Positions 17,096-27,373 of a stretch of DNA of 64,000 nucleotides are shown here, piece by piece. The stretch is from CAYMCO01 sp964388955 (GTDB taxonomy: Bacteria; Chloroflexota; Anaerolineae; Anaerolineales; E44-bin32), in contig CAYMCO010000001.1 in NCBI GenBank assembly GCA_964388955.1, positions 62,001 through 126,000 on the forward strand, written 5' to 3'. Position numbers and translations under genes: made by a program. How positions within the stretch are numbered: position 1 is the first letter of the stretch; each line of letters opens with the position of its first letter. Below the pieces are notes generated by a model, which did not search any database, was not told the origin of the DNA, and was given only the letters and a program-made list of their open reading frames with translations.

Positions 17096-18010
17096 ATGAA
17101 TGATCCCCGGATCCTCCCCTTTGTCGCCCTGCAGGGCTTGATATTCGGTTCTTCTATGGTGGTATCGCGCTTCGTCCTGGGGCAGTTTGACCCACGTGCC
17201 TACGTGAGCCTGCGGTTGATCATCGCCGGCCTGGCGCACGCATCCGTCTACGGGGCGCTGCGATCGCGACGGTTCCCGCGCGATCCGGTGCTGTGGCGGC
17301 GGGCCGGGCTCCTGGGGATCCTGGGCCCCGCCATGTCCACGGTCTGCGTGGTGAGCTCGATGCAATACATGGCCAGCAGCGTGGCATCTTTGCTCATCAC
17401 TCTGAACCCGGCGTTGGTGGTTATCATGTCCCACTTCTTCTTGGCGGAAGAACGGCTGACCGCTCGGAGGATCATAGGGGTGCTTGTGGCCTTCGCGGGG
17501 GCGGCCGTTCTGCTGATCCAAGGGGAGACCGGCCTGGGGCAGTTTGCCCAGGCGGATTGGCGAGGGTACGCCTGGATCCTCGCCGGGATGGTCTGCGGCG
17601 CCGCCGGCTCTGTGTACGCACACCGCCATTTGCGGGGTGCAGATTCTTTCGACGTGGCCAGCATCCGCATGTTTACGGCCGCGCTGGCGTTGATTCCCGT
17701 CACCCTGCTTACGGTCGGATACGACCTCTCCCGCCTGCAGGTGAGCGGAGTTGTGGCTCTGGCCTACGGCGCCATCGTGGGGGCCTTTGCGGCCTTTGTA
17801 TTGGCGTTCTACACCCTCAAGCGCTTCGGCGCGCCGGGCCAGTCCTTATCGTCCTATATCATTCCTGTGGTGACCGCCGTGCTCGGAGTGGTATTCCTCG
17901 GCGAGCAGGTCACGGGTGCGATGATACTGAGCACGGGATTGATATTCTTGGGCATCGCGCTGCTCAATTACCGCCCCCGAATGCCCCGAGAGGGGCAGAT
18001 TCGAGCCTGA
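17096..18010 (+). CDS. EamA/DMT-superfamily membrane transporter
   Basis: A 304-aa protein with ten predicted membrane segments in two EamA repeats (about residues 5-140 and 150-290), the drug/metabolite transporter fold. The first repeat begins LPFVALQGLIFGSSMVVSRF. The second ends with VVTAVLGVVFLGEQVTGAMI and a final GLIFLGIALLNYRPR, the recurring E-x-x-x-x pattern of the family. The substrate cannot be read from sequence. It is the first gene after the tRNA-associated island. A second EamA gene follows at 19165, but the two are not close copies. Confidence 0.88.
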   Translation: MNDPRILPFVALQGLIFGSSMVVSRFVLGQFDPRAYVSLRLIIAGLAHASVYGALRSRRFPRDPVLWRRAGLLGILGPAMSTVCVVSSMQYMASSVASLLITLNPALVVIMSHFFLAEERLTARRIIGVLVAFAGAAVLLIQGETGLGQFAQADWRGYAWILAGMVCGAAGSVYAHRHLRGADSFDVASIRMFTAALALIPVTLLTVGYDLSRLQVSGVVALAYGAIVGAFAAFVLAFYTLKRFGAPGQSLSSYIIPVVTAVLGVVFLGEQVTGAMILSTGLIFLGIALLNYRPRMPREGQIRA

Positions 18011-18155
18011 CCCGGCTGTGAATGCTGGCTCCGTCATCAGCGTGCCAGGCCCAATCCCAATCCTGCGCCCATCCCCTTTCCTGGGAGATGGAATCGACGA
18101 TGCCCGTTTCCGGGCGAACGGGTATTTGCGGGTAGAATGATGCGGAGGGTTCGCC

Positions 18156-18554
18156 ATGGACAGCATCCAGATTCCCACCCAGTCTCAGCAGGAGCTGCGG
18201 GAGATCACCGCACAGGTGCGCGATTTCGTCGCCACCTCGGGGGCAAACAGCGGCGTGGTAGTCGTATTTGTGCCCCACACCACTGCGGGGATCACGCTGA
18301 ATGAGAACTATGACCCCAATGTGCAACGGGATATGCTGGCCGATCTGGACCGGCTTCTCCCGCGACGGCAGGAATATTACCGGCACGCAGAGGGCAACAG
18401 CGCCGCCCACCTCAAGACGAGCCTTATGGGCTCCTCAGTCCAGGTCCCGGTGCGGAATGGGGAACTGCTGTTGGGCACATGGCAAGGGGTGTTTCTATGT
18501 GAGTTTGATGGGCCGCGTTTGCGGCGGGTGCATATGTTGATGAAGGAAGGGTAG
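18156..18554 (+). CDS. YjbQ-family protein (UPF0047)
   Basis: A 132-aa protein that covers the whole YjbQ domain. Conserved residues are visible: VVVFVPHTTAGITLNENYDP (His-Thr-Thr and Glu-Asn), EGNSAAHLKTSLMGSS (His in the second motif), and GTWQGVFLCEFDGPRLRR at the C-terminus. Some members show thiamine-phosphate synthase activity in vitro, but the physiological role is not settled. GGAGG precedes the ATG. It is followed 7 bases after its stop by the exonuclease gene. Confidence 0.9.
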   Translation: MDSIQIPTQSQQELREITAQVRDFVATSGANSGVVVVFVPHTTAGITLNENYDPNVQRDMLADLDRLLPRRQEYYRHAEGNSAAHLKTSLMGSSVQVPVRNGELLLGTWQGVFLCEFDGPRLRRVHMLMKEG

Positions 18555-18561
18555 GGGAGCG

Positions 18562-19146
18562 ATGGCAAACCGCGAGCTGGGACGGCTGGAGGCGCTCCGC
18601 GAGACCAAGGCCGCGCTGGGCCAGGAACCGCTGTTTCTGGATACCGAGACCACGGGGCTCGGAGCCAGGGATGAGATTGTGGAGATCTGCATTCTGGATT
18701 CGAGTGGGGAAGTCTTGATGAACCGGTTGGTGAAGCCGAAGCGCCGCATCCCCCTTGATGCCACGCGTGTGCATGGCATCACCGACGCTCACGTTGCCGA
18801 GGCGCCGGCCTGGCCGGAAGTGTACCCGCAGGTGCAGGAACTCTTGAAGGGTCGATTGGTGGCGGCCTATAATGCCGATTTCGACCGGCGCATGTTGGTG
18901 CAGACCAACCTCAGTCACCGTGTCGGCCTCCTGCCCAGAGAGGTGCAGTGGTTCTGCATCATGAAGGCCTACGCCAAATTCCACGGGCAGTGGGATCCTT
19001 CCCGGCGCTCCTACCGCTGGCAATCTCTGGAGCAGGCAGGCCGACAGTGTGGCCTCCGGCTGCCGAATTCCCACCGGGCGCAGGTGGACACATTCCTGGC
19101 GAAGGCGGTTTTCGAACATATGGCCGGGAGGTCCGGATGGGAATGA
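18562..19146 (+). CDS. DnaQ-like DEDDh 3'-5' exonuclease
   Basis: A 194-aa protein with an RNase-T/DnaQ exonuclease domain. Exo I is FLDTETTG (Asp and Glu). VHGITDAHVAEAP is the conserved linker. Exo II is VAAYNADFDRRML (Asp). Exo III reads SHRAQVDTF, supplying the catalytic His and Asp. It lacks polymerase or other domains, so it could act in proofreading, repair or RNA trimming. Gene spacing suggests co-transcription with yjbQ-like. Confidence 0.88.
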   Translation: MANRELGRLEALRETKAALGQEPLFLDTETTGLGARDEIVEICILDSSGEVLMNRLVKPKRRIPLDATRVHGITDAHVAEAPAWPEVYPQVQELLKGRLVAAYNADFDRRMLVQTNLSHRVGLLPREVQWFCIMKAYAKFHGQWDPSRRSYRWQSLEQAGRQCGLRLPNSHRAQVDTFLAKAVFEHMAGRSGWE

Positions 19147-19164
19147 GCTATCCCCCCCTGTCCC

Positions 19165-20106
19165 ATGGCGGTCCGGGGCGTGGGATCGCCGCCCATCATG
19201 GCCCCGGAGACCAGACGCTTGGGTGAACTGAGTGCGCTGGGGGCGGCCCTGATGTGGGCGCTGACCTCGGTTTTCTTCACGCTGGCAGGACGAAAAGTTG
19301 GGTCGATGGTGGTCAATCGGGGCCGGCTGATGATCGCCGTGCTTCTGTTGTCGGCCACACATCTGGCCCTGCAAGGGACACCGATTCCACTCGGGGCGAG
19401 TTCCGAGCGATGGCTTTGGTTGTCGCTCTCCGGCGTGATCGGCTTGGTGATCGGCGATGCGCTGCTCTTCCAGGCTTTCGTCCTCGTTGGCGCTCGCATC
19501 TCTATGCTGCTCATGGCCCTGGTGCCGGTGATCAGCACGCTGGTGGCCTGGTTCGCGCTGGGGGAGCATCTGCGCCTGATCGAATTGCTCGCCATCGCGG
19601 TGACCGTGGGGGGAATCGCCTGGGTTGTCTTGGAGCGTGGGACACCGGGCGAGGTGCGGCACGACCGGGATTACCTGAACGGCTTGTTGGCCGGGGCCGG
19701 CGGGGCTCTTGGGCAAGCCCTTGGGTTGGTTACATCGAAACAGGGGCTGCTGGGAGATTTCCCCGTGATCTCAGGCGTGCTCATCCGCACCCTGGCGGCA
19801 GTGGTGGTCATCTGGCTCTGGGCCGCGCTGCAGGGGAAGGTGGGCAAGTCCTTGCGGGCACTCGGCGACTGGGGTGTGCTGCGGGACGTTCTTGGGGGCA
19901 GCTTCGTTGGCCCCTATGTGGGGGTATGGCTGTCGCTCGTCGCCCTTCGGTGGGCGCCGGTGGGAATCGCCTCGACTCTGATGGCGCTCGCCCCGATATT
20001 CTTGTTGCCTATGGAGCGCTGGATATTCCGCGGCCGAGTGACGCGGCGGGCGGTGATCGGCACGACGGTGAGCATGGTCGGCGTGGCGTTGATATTTATG
20101 AGTTGA
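19165..20106 (+). CDS. EamA/DMT-superfamily membrane transporter
   Basis: A 313-aa protein with ten membrane segments in two EamA repeats, such as LGAALMWALTSVFFTLAGRK and LMALVPVISTLVAWFALGEH in the first and TLMALAPIFLLPMERWIF in the second. The start could be 19165 or the ATG at 19198 (MAPETRRLGE), and no clear ribosome-binding site decides. It may export small metabolites; the substrate is unknown. It is transcribed in the same direction as the exonuclease, 18 bases downstream. Confidence 0.87.
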   Translation: MAVRGVGSPPIMAPETRRLGELSALGAALMWALTSVFFTLAGRKVGSMVVNRGRLMIAVLLLSATHLALQGTPIPLGASSERWLWLSLSGVIGLVIGDALLFQAFVLVGARISMLLMALVPVISTLVAWFALGEHLRLIELLAIAVTVGGIAWVVLERGTPGEVRHDRDYLNGLLAGAGGALGQALGLVTSKQGLLGDFPVISGVLIRTLAAVVVIWLWAALQGKVGKSLRALGDWGVLRDVLGGSFVGPYVGVWLSLVALRWAPVGIASTLMALAPIFLLPMERWIFRGRVTRRAVIGTTVSMVGVALIFMS

Positions 20107-20465
20107 ACCCGCCGGACCGCAATCCATGGCATTCGAACTCTGCCCCGCAACCCACAACCTCGGGATGGGGGAGTGCATCCGGCCAATTATCCCGAACGCA
20201 TGAATCTGCTGTCTGAGATGCGCTGCGGGAGCGATGCTGCCTTGTCATCTGGGGGCCTCTGCTCCAGCCAGATCTGGTCCCAGGCTAGGAGAAGGCGCTG
20301 CCTTCGCCTACCCGTGTGCCACCCCCAACTTCCGTCACGCCGGTGGGGATCGGCCTGAGCTGGTCCGGCAGGGAGCAAAGGGGTGGCCTTTTGCCGGGCG
20401 TACGTGGGGAGAAGTCAATGGGCCCCGCCCGAAGGCGGAGCCCTTGATCGGCCGTGGCACGTCCC
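20107..20465. other. Convergent intergenic region with a hairpin
   Basis: About 360 bases between two converging genes, with no supported ORF. A hairpin at 20420-20443 (gggc, one mismatch, ccgcc, loop cgaa, ggcgg, gccc) lies just past the end of the formate ligase gene. It may end that minus-strand transcript, although it lacks a T-tract. Confidence 0.4.
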
Positions 20466-22250
<1,785 letters not shown>

Positions 22251-22410
22251 GTCAGCATCTCCTTCCGAATAGATTAGACTTGATCCAATGATCGAACTTT
22301 GACATTGAAAACCCAATTAAATAGTTTGCATCGAGTTAACGGATTCGGCAAGCGACGGCTTTCACAATCTCTTGCGCCATCTATAATGACTTGGCCGCTT
22401 TGAACATGCC

Positions 22411-22438
22411 TTGACGCGCGGCATGGGATAGCTACAAT
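22411..22438 (+). promoter_or_regulatory. Sigma-70-type promoter for the lipid gene pair
   Basis: TTGACG (22411-22416) and TACAAT (22433-22438) are separated by 16 bases, close to the consensus. The predicted transcription start is about 22445, 20 bases before the ATG of the phosphatidyltransferase gene, with GGGAGGG between. Confidence 0.6.
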
Positions 22439-22463
22439 CTCTCGGGAGGGAGAGGACGGACGA

Positions 22464-23072
22464 ATGGCCAACTGGATCACATTGAGCCGCTTGCCGCTGC
22501 TCCTGCTGTATGTTTTGATGTTGTTCTTTGGAGAGGTGGGGCTCCAGCTTGCCGGAGTGCCGCTCATTCTGCTGCTCATGCTGATGGACAGCGTGGATGG
22601 CATTGTCGCGCGGCGGACGAATTCTACCAGCCTCATGGGCAGCGTCCTCGACATCGCCGCGGATCGCACATATGAGTTGGTGCTCTGGGTGACATTCGCC
22701 AGCCTGCGATTGATTCCAGTGGCGATCCCCCTGATCGTGATCTCGCGCACAACACTGACGGATGCGCTGCGCAGCGTGGGGGTGGGTCAGGGGGAGAGGG
22801 CCTTCGACCAGCATCGGTCTCGCTTGGGGAACTTCCTGGTCGCCTCCAAATGGATGCGCAGCAGCTACGGCATCAGCAAGGCGCTTTCCTTTGCTGGGCT
22901 GAACCTGGGCCTGGCGCTGAGCAAATATCCGCCGGGGAGCCCATCCTTCTCGGCGGCCCCGGAAGTCCTGCGCGTGTTCGTCGCCCTTTCCTGGGTCTCG
23001 GTGGCCTTCTGTGTGCTGCGAGGACTGCCTGTGATCCTGGGCGCCATACGCCGTGCCCTGGAAACGGCCTGA
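22464..23072 (+). CDS. CDP-alcohol phosphatidyltransferase
   Basis: A 202-aa integral membrane enzyme that transfers a phosphatidyl group from CDP-diacylglycerol to an alcohol. The catalytic motif D-x2-DG-x2-AR-x8-G-x3-D-x3-D is complete: DSVDGIVARR, then G, LDIAADR. Several membrane segments follow. The acceptor (inositol phosphate, glycerol phosphate or another) cannot be fixed from the motif. A putative LpxL-like acyltransferase begins 18 bases after its stop, an order that recalls the mycobacterial phosphatidylinositol-mannoside genes. It probably acts in the cytoplasmic membrane. Confidence 0.88.
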   Translation: MANWITLSRLPLLLLYVLMLFFGEVGLQLAGVPLILLLMLMDSVDGIVARRTNSTSLMGSVLDIAADRTYELVLWVTFASLRLIPVAIPLIVISRTTLTDALRSVGVGQGERAFDQHRSRLGNFLVASKWMRSSYGISKALSFAGLNLGLALSKYPPGSPSFSAAPEVLRVFVALSWVSVAFCVLRGLPVILGAIRRALETA

Positions 23073-23090
23073 GATGATGAAGCGCGCAGC

Positions 23091-23999
23091 ATGAACCTCC
23101 GAGAGCTTATGTACTCGCGGCTGGGCCCATCGCTCGGAATCCTTCTTGCGCGTCTCCTCAGGGCAAAGCAGGCATATGCCCTGGCGGAATACGTGGCCCG
23201 GCGCCTCGCTCGTCAGTCGGATTCGCGCATGGCGCGTGCCATCCGCTCCAATCAGGCAACGGTTCGCGGGCTTCCACTTGACCATCCTGCGCTCGACGAC
23301 GCGGTGCTGCAGGTGCTGCGCGTTTCAGCGATCGCGCATGCTGACCTGTTCCGGAGCATGGCTCAAGGGGTGGAGGCGGTAAGAGAGACCAGCACGCTGG
23401 ACGACCACCTATGGGACTATCTGGAGGCGGCCAGAGGCAAGGGGACCGGTCTGATCGCTGTGGGCGGGCACATGGTCGGGTTTGACTCCATCCTTCTGAC
23501 CCTCAAGAGTCATGGACTCGAGGTGCAAGCCCTTGCCGCGGCCGAACTCCACGGTGCCTACAGGGTGCAGAATTTCATTCGGCGCCGGTATGGACTGGAT
23601 GTCACCCCGGTCTCCTATCGCTCGCTGCGGCAGGCGCTACAGAACATCAAGTCTGGTGGGATTGTGCTCACCGGGGTGGATTTCCCGGTCCCGGGGGGGG
23701 ATCCGCTGCGCTTCTTTGGCCGGACAACGCGGCTTCCCGCCGGCCACGCCCGCTTGGCACTCAGTACCCAGGCGCCTGTGGTCGTAGCTCTGCCCCAGAA
23801 GAGGGATCAGCCCGGCCATTATCACGTGCGTCTCATGCCGCCCATGTACCCCGAACGCAGTGGAGACCAGCGGCGCGATACACTGGTGTTCGCGCAGAAA
23901 ATCCTGTTCCTGATCGAGAGCTGCATCCGCAAGCGCCCCGACGAGTGGCTCATGTTCAATCCTCTGTGGCCGGAGGATCTGGAAGAATTGAGGCTATAA
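23091..23999 (+). CDS. LpxL/HtrB-like lysophospholipid acyltransferase
   Basis: A 302-aa member of the lipid A acyltransferase-like superfamily. The catalytic HX4D motif is seen in GGHMVGFDSILL, and downstream blocks RRRYGLDVTPVSYRSLRQAL, GGIVLTGVDFPVPGG and the C-terminal PDEWLMFNPLWPED match the family. The family also includes PatA-type enzymes that acylate glycolipids, which is more likely here if the organism lacks lipid A. It is encoded directly behind the phosphatidyltransferase, so the pair probably makes and acylates one membrane lipid. Confidence 0.82.
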   Translation: MNLRELMYSRLGPSLGILLARLLRAKQAYALAEYVARRLARQSDSRMARAIRSNQATVRGLPLDHPALDDAVLQVLRVSAIAHADLFRSMAQGVEAVRETSTLDDHLWDYLEAARGKGTGLIAVGGHMVGFDSILLTLKSHGLEVQALAAAELHGAYRVQNFIRRRYGLDVTPVSYRSLRQALQNIKSGGIVLTGVDFPVPGGDPLRFFGRTTRLPAGHARLALSTQAPVVVALPQKRDQPGHYHVRLMPPMYPERSGDQRRDTLVFAQKILFLIESCIRKRPDEWLMFNPLWPEDLEELRL

Positions 24000-24006
24000 T
24001 CCAGCC

Positions 24007-26040
24007 ATGGTCGATGAGGATCTGCGCGCCAGGGCCCGGAAACTCCGGGAAGACATCAACTATCACAACTACCGCTACCATGTGCTGGATTCCCCCGTCA
24101 TCAGCGATTACGAATACGATCGTATGCTGCAGGAATTGCGGGATCTGGAGGGGGATCACCCCGAGCTGCGGACCCCGGATTCGCCCACAGTGCGTGTCGG
24201 TGGGCAGGTCAGCGACCGGTTCCAGCGCGTCGAGCATCCCAGGCCGATCCTGAGTTTGGGGAACGCGTTTGAGGCTCAGGATGTGCGCGCGTGGTTTGAG
24301 CGCATTTCGAAGCTCGATGCGAGGGTCGAGGATGCCGACTTCATCGTTGAGCCCAAGCTGGATGGGCTGACCGTGGTTCTGCACTATGAGCAGGGCCTCT
24401 TTACCCTGGGGGCGACCCGTGGGGATGGCGAATCAGGTGAGGACATCACCACCAACCTGCGCACGGTTCGGACGCTGCCGCTTCGGATCCCGGTCGGGGA
24501 TGGGAAACTCCCGGTCCCCTCTCGTTTGGTGGTGCGGGGAGAGGCAATCATCTTTCTAAGCGATTTTGAGGCCTTGAACGCTCGCCTGGAGGCTGCAGGC
24601 GAGCGGACGTACGTGAACCCCCGGAACACGGCCGCGGGATCGCTGCGGCAGTTGGACCCTTCGTTGACCGCCGAGCGGCCGATCCGGATGCTCTGCTACG
24701 CCATCGTCGATGGTGAGGGAGATCTGCCGCGCCACCAAAGCGAGGTGCTGGACTATCTCAAGGCGTTGGGGTTCCCCGTGGCCGAGGAAGTCTGTCGTGC
24801 AGAAGACATCCAAGCTGCCATCCACTGCGGAGAGCAGTTGGAGTCCAAGCGGGCCCAACTGCCCTATGAGGCCGACGGCGCAGTGATCAAGATCAATGAC
24901 CTTGACCTGCGCGAATCCTTGGGCGTGGTGGGAAAGGATCCGCGCGGCGCGATCGCCTACAAGTTCCCGGCCGAGGTAGTGACGACGAAGCTGCTCGACA
25001 TCGGCGTCAACGTGGGGCGTACCGGCGTGATCACACCCTACGCCGTCCTGGATCCGGTGGAGGTCAGCGGTGTGACTGTGCGTCAGGCGACACTGCACAA
25101 TTTTGATTTTATTGCCGAGAAGGATATTCGGGTGGGGGATCGGGTTTTCGTCAAACGAGCCGGGGAGGTGATCCCCTACGTGATCGGACCGGTGGAGGAT
25201 GCACGCACCGGCCTGGAACGGAAATACCAGCGTCCCGAGCGGTGCCCTTCCTGTGGGGAGCGGCTGGAACAGATCCAGGGCGAGGTGGCGGTGCGCTGTG
25301 TCAACTCGGGCTGCCCCGCTCAATTGGTGCGCAATGTAGAACACTTCGCTTCCCGCGGCGCGATGGATATCGAGGGGCTGGGGATCAAGATCGCCGAGCA
25401 GTTGGTCGACGAAGGGCTGGTTCACGACGTGGCTGACTTGTACGCCCTGGATCGTGAACCGCTGTTGGAATTGGAGGGCTTCGCCGACAAGAAGGCGGAG
25501 AACCTTCTGGATGCTATCGCCGACTCCAAGGATCGCAGTCTCGACCGGGTGATCAGCGCCCTGGGGATATCGGGCGTCGGAGGGACGCTGGCGGCGACGC
25601 TGGCGGGGAATTTCCGGGATCTCGAGGCACTCGCGAGCGCCAGCCTCGAGGATCTGCAATCGATCGAAGGCATCGGCCCGAACATCGCGCAGGCGATCCA
25701 CGACTGGTTCCAGATGGATGGCAATCAGCGGCTGCTATCCAAACTGAAGGCGGCCGGAGTATGGCCGCAGGCGGATGGTCAGGCGGGCGAAGAGGGGCCG
25801 ATGGCGCTGCGCGATTTGACCTTCGTGATAACTGGAACCCTGCCAAGCCTTTCTCGCCGGGAGGCGAAAGAGCTGATCGAACGGCACGGGGGACGGGTCA
25901 CAGGATCTGTGAGCGGCAACACAGATTATCTGCTGCTCGGCGAGTCCGCCGGCTCGAAATTGGACAAAGCCCGGGAGTTGGGCGTTCGCCAGATCGATGA
26001 GCGCGCCCTGCGCGAGATGATCGAGCGCTCGGAAGAGTAG
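24007..26040 (+). CDS. ligA: NAD-dependent DNA ligase LigA
   Basis: A 677-aa replicative DNA ligase of full length. The Ia domain and adenylation domain come first, with catalytic Lys117 in VEPKLDGL. The OB fold, a four-Cys zinc finger (CPSCGERL then CVNSGCPAQ), four helix-hairpin-helix motifs (for example LEGFADKKAENLL and IEGIGPNIAQAI) and a C-terminal BRCT domain (ITGTLPSLSRREAKELIERH) follow in the usual order. It begins 7 bases after the acyltransferase stop with no evident ribosome-binding site. A TATAAT sequence (23995-24000) just before the ATG could give a leaderless transcript. Confidence 0.98.
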   Translation: MVDEDLRARARKLREDINYHNYRYHVLDSPVISDYEYDRMLQELRDLEGDHPELRTPDSPTVRVGGQVSDRFQRVEHPRPILSLGNAFEAQDVRAWFERISKLDARVEDADFIVEPKLDGLTVVLHYEQGLFTLGATRGDGESGEDITTNLRTVRTLPLRIPVGDGKLPVPSRLVVRGEAIIFLSDFEALNARLEAAGERTYVNPRNTAAGSLRQLDPSLTAERPIRMLCYAIVDGEGDLPRHQSEVLDYLKALGFPVAEEVCRAEDIQAAIHCGEQLESKRAQLPYEADGAVIKINDLDLRESLGVVGKDPRGAIAYKFPAEVVTTKLLDIGVNVGRTGVITPYAVLDPVEVSGVTVRQATLHNFDFIAEKDIRVGDRVFVKRAGEVIPYVIGPVEDARTGLERKYQRPERCPSCGERLEQIQGEVAVRCVNSGCPAQLVRNVEHFASRGAMDIEGLGIKIAEQLVDEGLVHDVADLYALDREPLLELEGFADKKAENLLDAIADSKDRSLDRVISALGISGVGGTLAATLAGNFRDLEALASASLEDLQSIEGIGPNIAQAIHDWFQMDGNQRLLSKLKAAGVWPQADGQAGEEGPMALRDLTFVITGTLPSLSRREAKELIERHGGRVTGSVSGNTDYLLLGESAGSKLDKARELGVRQIDERALREMIERSEE

Positions 26041-26185
26041 CCTGCGTCGTCCCGCTGGCACGGATCCCCGGGCGTTGGGAGGATCCCTCGTCCAGGCAAG
26101 CGGGTTCGGACCCGGCTCTCGGACAGCCCCCCCGAATGCAAACCGCGAGAAAAGAAACAGCCCACCCACCGCGGGAGGTAGAAGC

Positions 26186-27373
26186 ATGAAACGCGTGCAG
26201 CTCAAGCCAGGTCGGGAGAAGCCGCTGCTGCGATTCCATCCGTGGGTGTTTTCGGGAGCCATCCGTCACGTGGAAGGGGGGCCGTCTCCAGGAGAGACCG
26301 TGGACATTCTGAGCCACGATGGCCGTTGGCTCGCACGAGGGGCATATTCGCCCCGATCCCAAATCCGCGTGAGGGTGTGGACATGGGATGAGGCGGAGCA
26401 GGTGGATGGCGATCTTCTCGACCGGCGGCTCCGGGCGGCGCTTGCGCGGCGCAACGCATTAGAAGACGATCCTGACACAGATGGATATCGGGAGGTATAC
26501 GCCGAGTCGGATGGCCTGCCCGGGTTGATTGTGGACCGGTATGGGTCTGTGCGCGTCGCCCAGCTGCTTTCCGTGGGCGCCGAGGTTTGGCGGGAGACCA
26601 TCGCGGAGACATTGATGGCAGTGGGAGGGTGCCGGACGATTATCGAGCGCTCTGACGTAGGTGGTCGCCGCCTGGAGGGCCTGGAGCCGCGCGCAGGCAT
26701 GTTGGCGGGTTCACCTCCCGAGGGCCCGATCGAGATTGTGGAGAACGGGCTGCGGTTCGAAGTGGACCTGCAGGGGGGGCAGAAGACAGGCTTCTACTTC
26801 GATCAGCGCGAAAACCGCCGCCTCATCGAAGGCCTCGAGGGGCCGGGGAGGGTGCTTGACTGCTTCTGTTACACGGGCGCCTTTTCGATGGGGGCCCTGC
26901 GAGCCGGCGCGGAGCACGTGCTCGCAATCGACGCCTCCGCCCCGGCGTTGGCCCTGGCGCGCAGGAACGCCGAGCTGAACGGATTCTCCCTTGCGCGCTT
27001 GGAACTGGATAAGGGAGATGTTTTTCGGGCACTCCGGCACCTGCGGGATCAAGGACGCCGCTTCGAGACGGTGATCCTGGATCCACCTTCCTTCGCCAAC
27101 AATCCGGCGCAACAGCACAAGGCTTCTCGCGGATATAAGGACCTAAACATGCTGGCGGCAGGCCTGCTGGCGGAGGGGGGCCGGCTGTTCACCTTTTCCT
27201 GTTCCGGTGGGGTCGGCCCGGAGTTGTTTCAGAAGATCGTCGCAGGCGCGGCGGCCGATGCGGGCATCACGCTGCAGGTGATCGCTTGGCCCGGTCAGCC
27301 GGCCGATCACCCGGTGGCGCTGAGCTTCCCCGAGGCGCGTTACCTGAAGGGGCTTGTCTGCAGGAAGATGTGA
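26186..27373 (+). CDS. rlmI: 23S rRNA (cytosine-C5)-methyltransferase RlmI-type
   Basis: A 395-aa SAM-dependent methyltransferase. I start it at 26186 (MKRVQLKPGREKPLLRFHPW) because GGGAGGT precedes that ATG; the open frame begins about 110 bases earlier. An N-terminal PUA-like domain is followed by an EEHEE domain and the Rossmann domain with the SAM motif VLDCFCYTGAFSMGAL. The catalytic region reads LDPPSFANN, and GGRLFTFSCSGGV supplies a conserved Cys. RlmI methylates C1962 of 23S rRNA in E. coli; other family members differ in target, so the exact site is inferred. Confidence 0.88.
   Translation: MKRVQLKPGREKPLLRFHPWVFSGAIRHVEGGPSPGETVDILSHDGRWLARGAYSPRSQIRVRVWTWDEAEQVDGDLLDRRLRAALARRNALEDDPDTDGYREVYAESDGLPGLIVDRYGSVRVAQLLSVGAEVWRETIAETLMAVGGCRTIIERSDVGGRRLEGLEPRAGMLAGSPPEGPIEIVENGLRFEVDLQGGQKTGFYFDQRENRRLIEGLEGPGRVLDCFCYTGAFSMGALRAGAEHVLAIDASAPALALARRNAELNGFSLARLELDKGDVFRALRHLRDQGRRFETVILDPPSFANNPAQQHKASRGYKDLNMLAAGLLAEGGRLFTFSCSGGVGPELFQKIVAGAAADAGITLQVIAWPGQPADHPVALSFPEARYLKGLVCRKM

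Noticed and set aside
16475..17629. Long minus-strand frame crossing into the EamA gene
   Set aside because: Antisense shadow of the transporter; only the last 62 codons look faintly protein-like and they lack a start signal.
24556..25701. 381-codon minus-strand frame over ligA
   Set aside because: Antisense shadow; ligA is full length with all its motifs.
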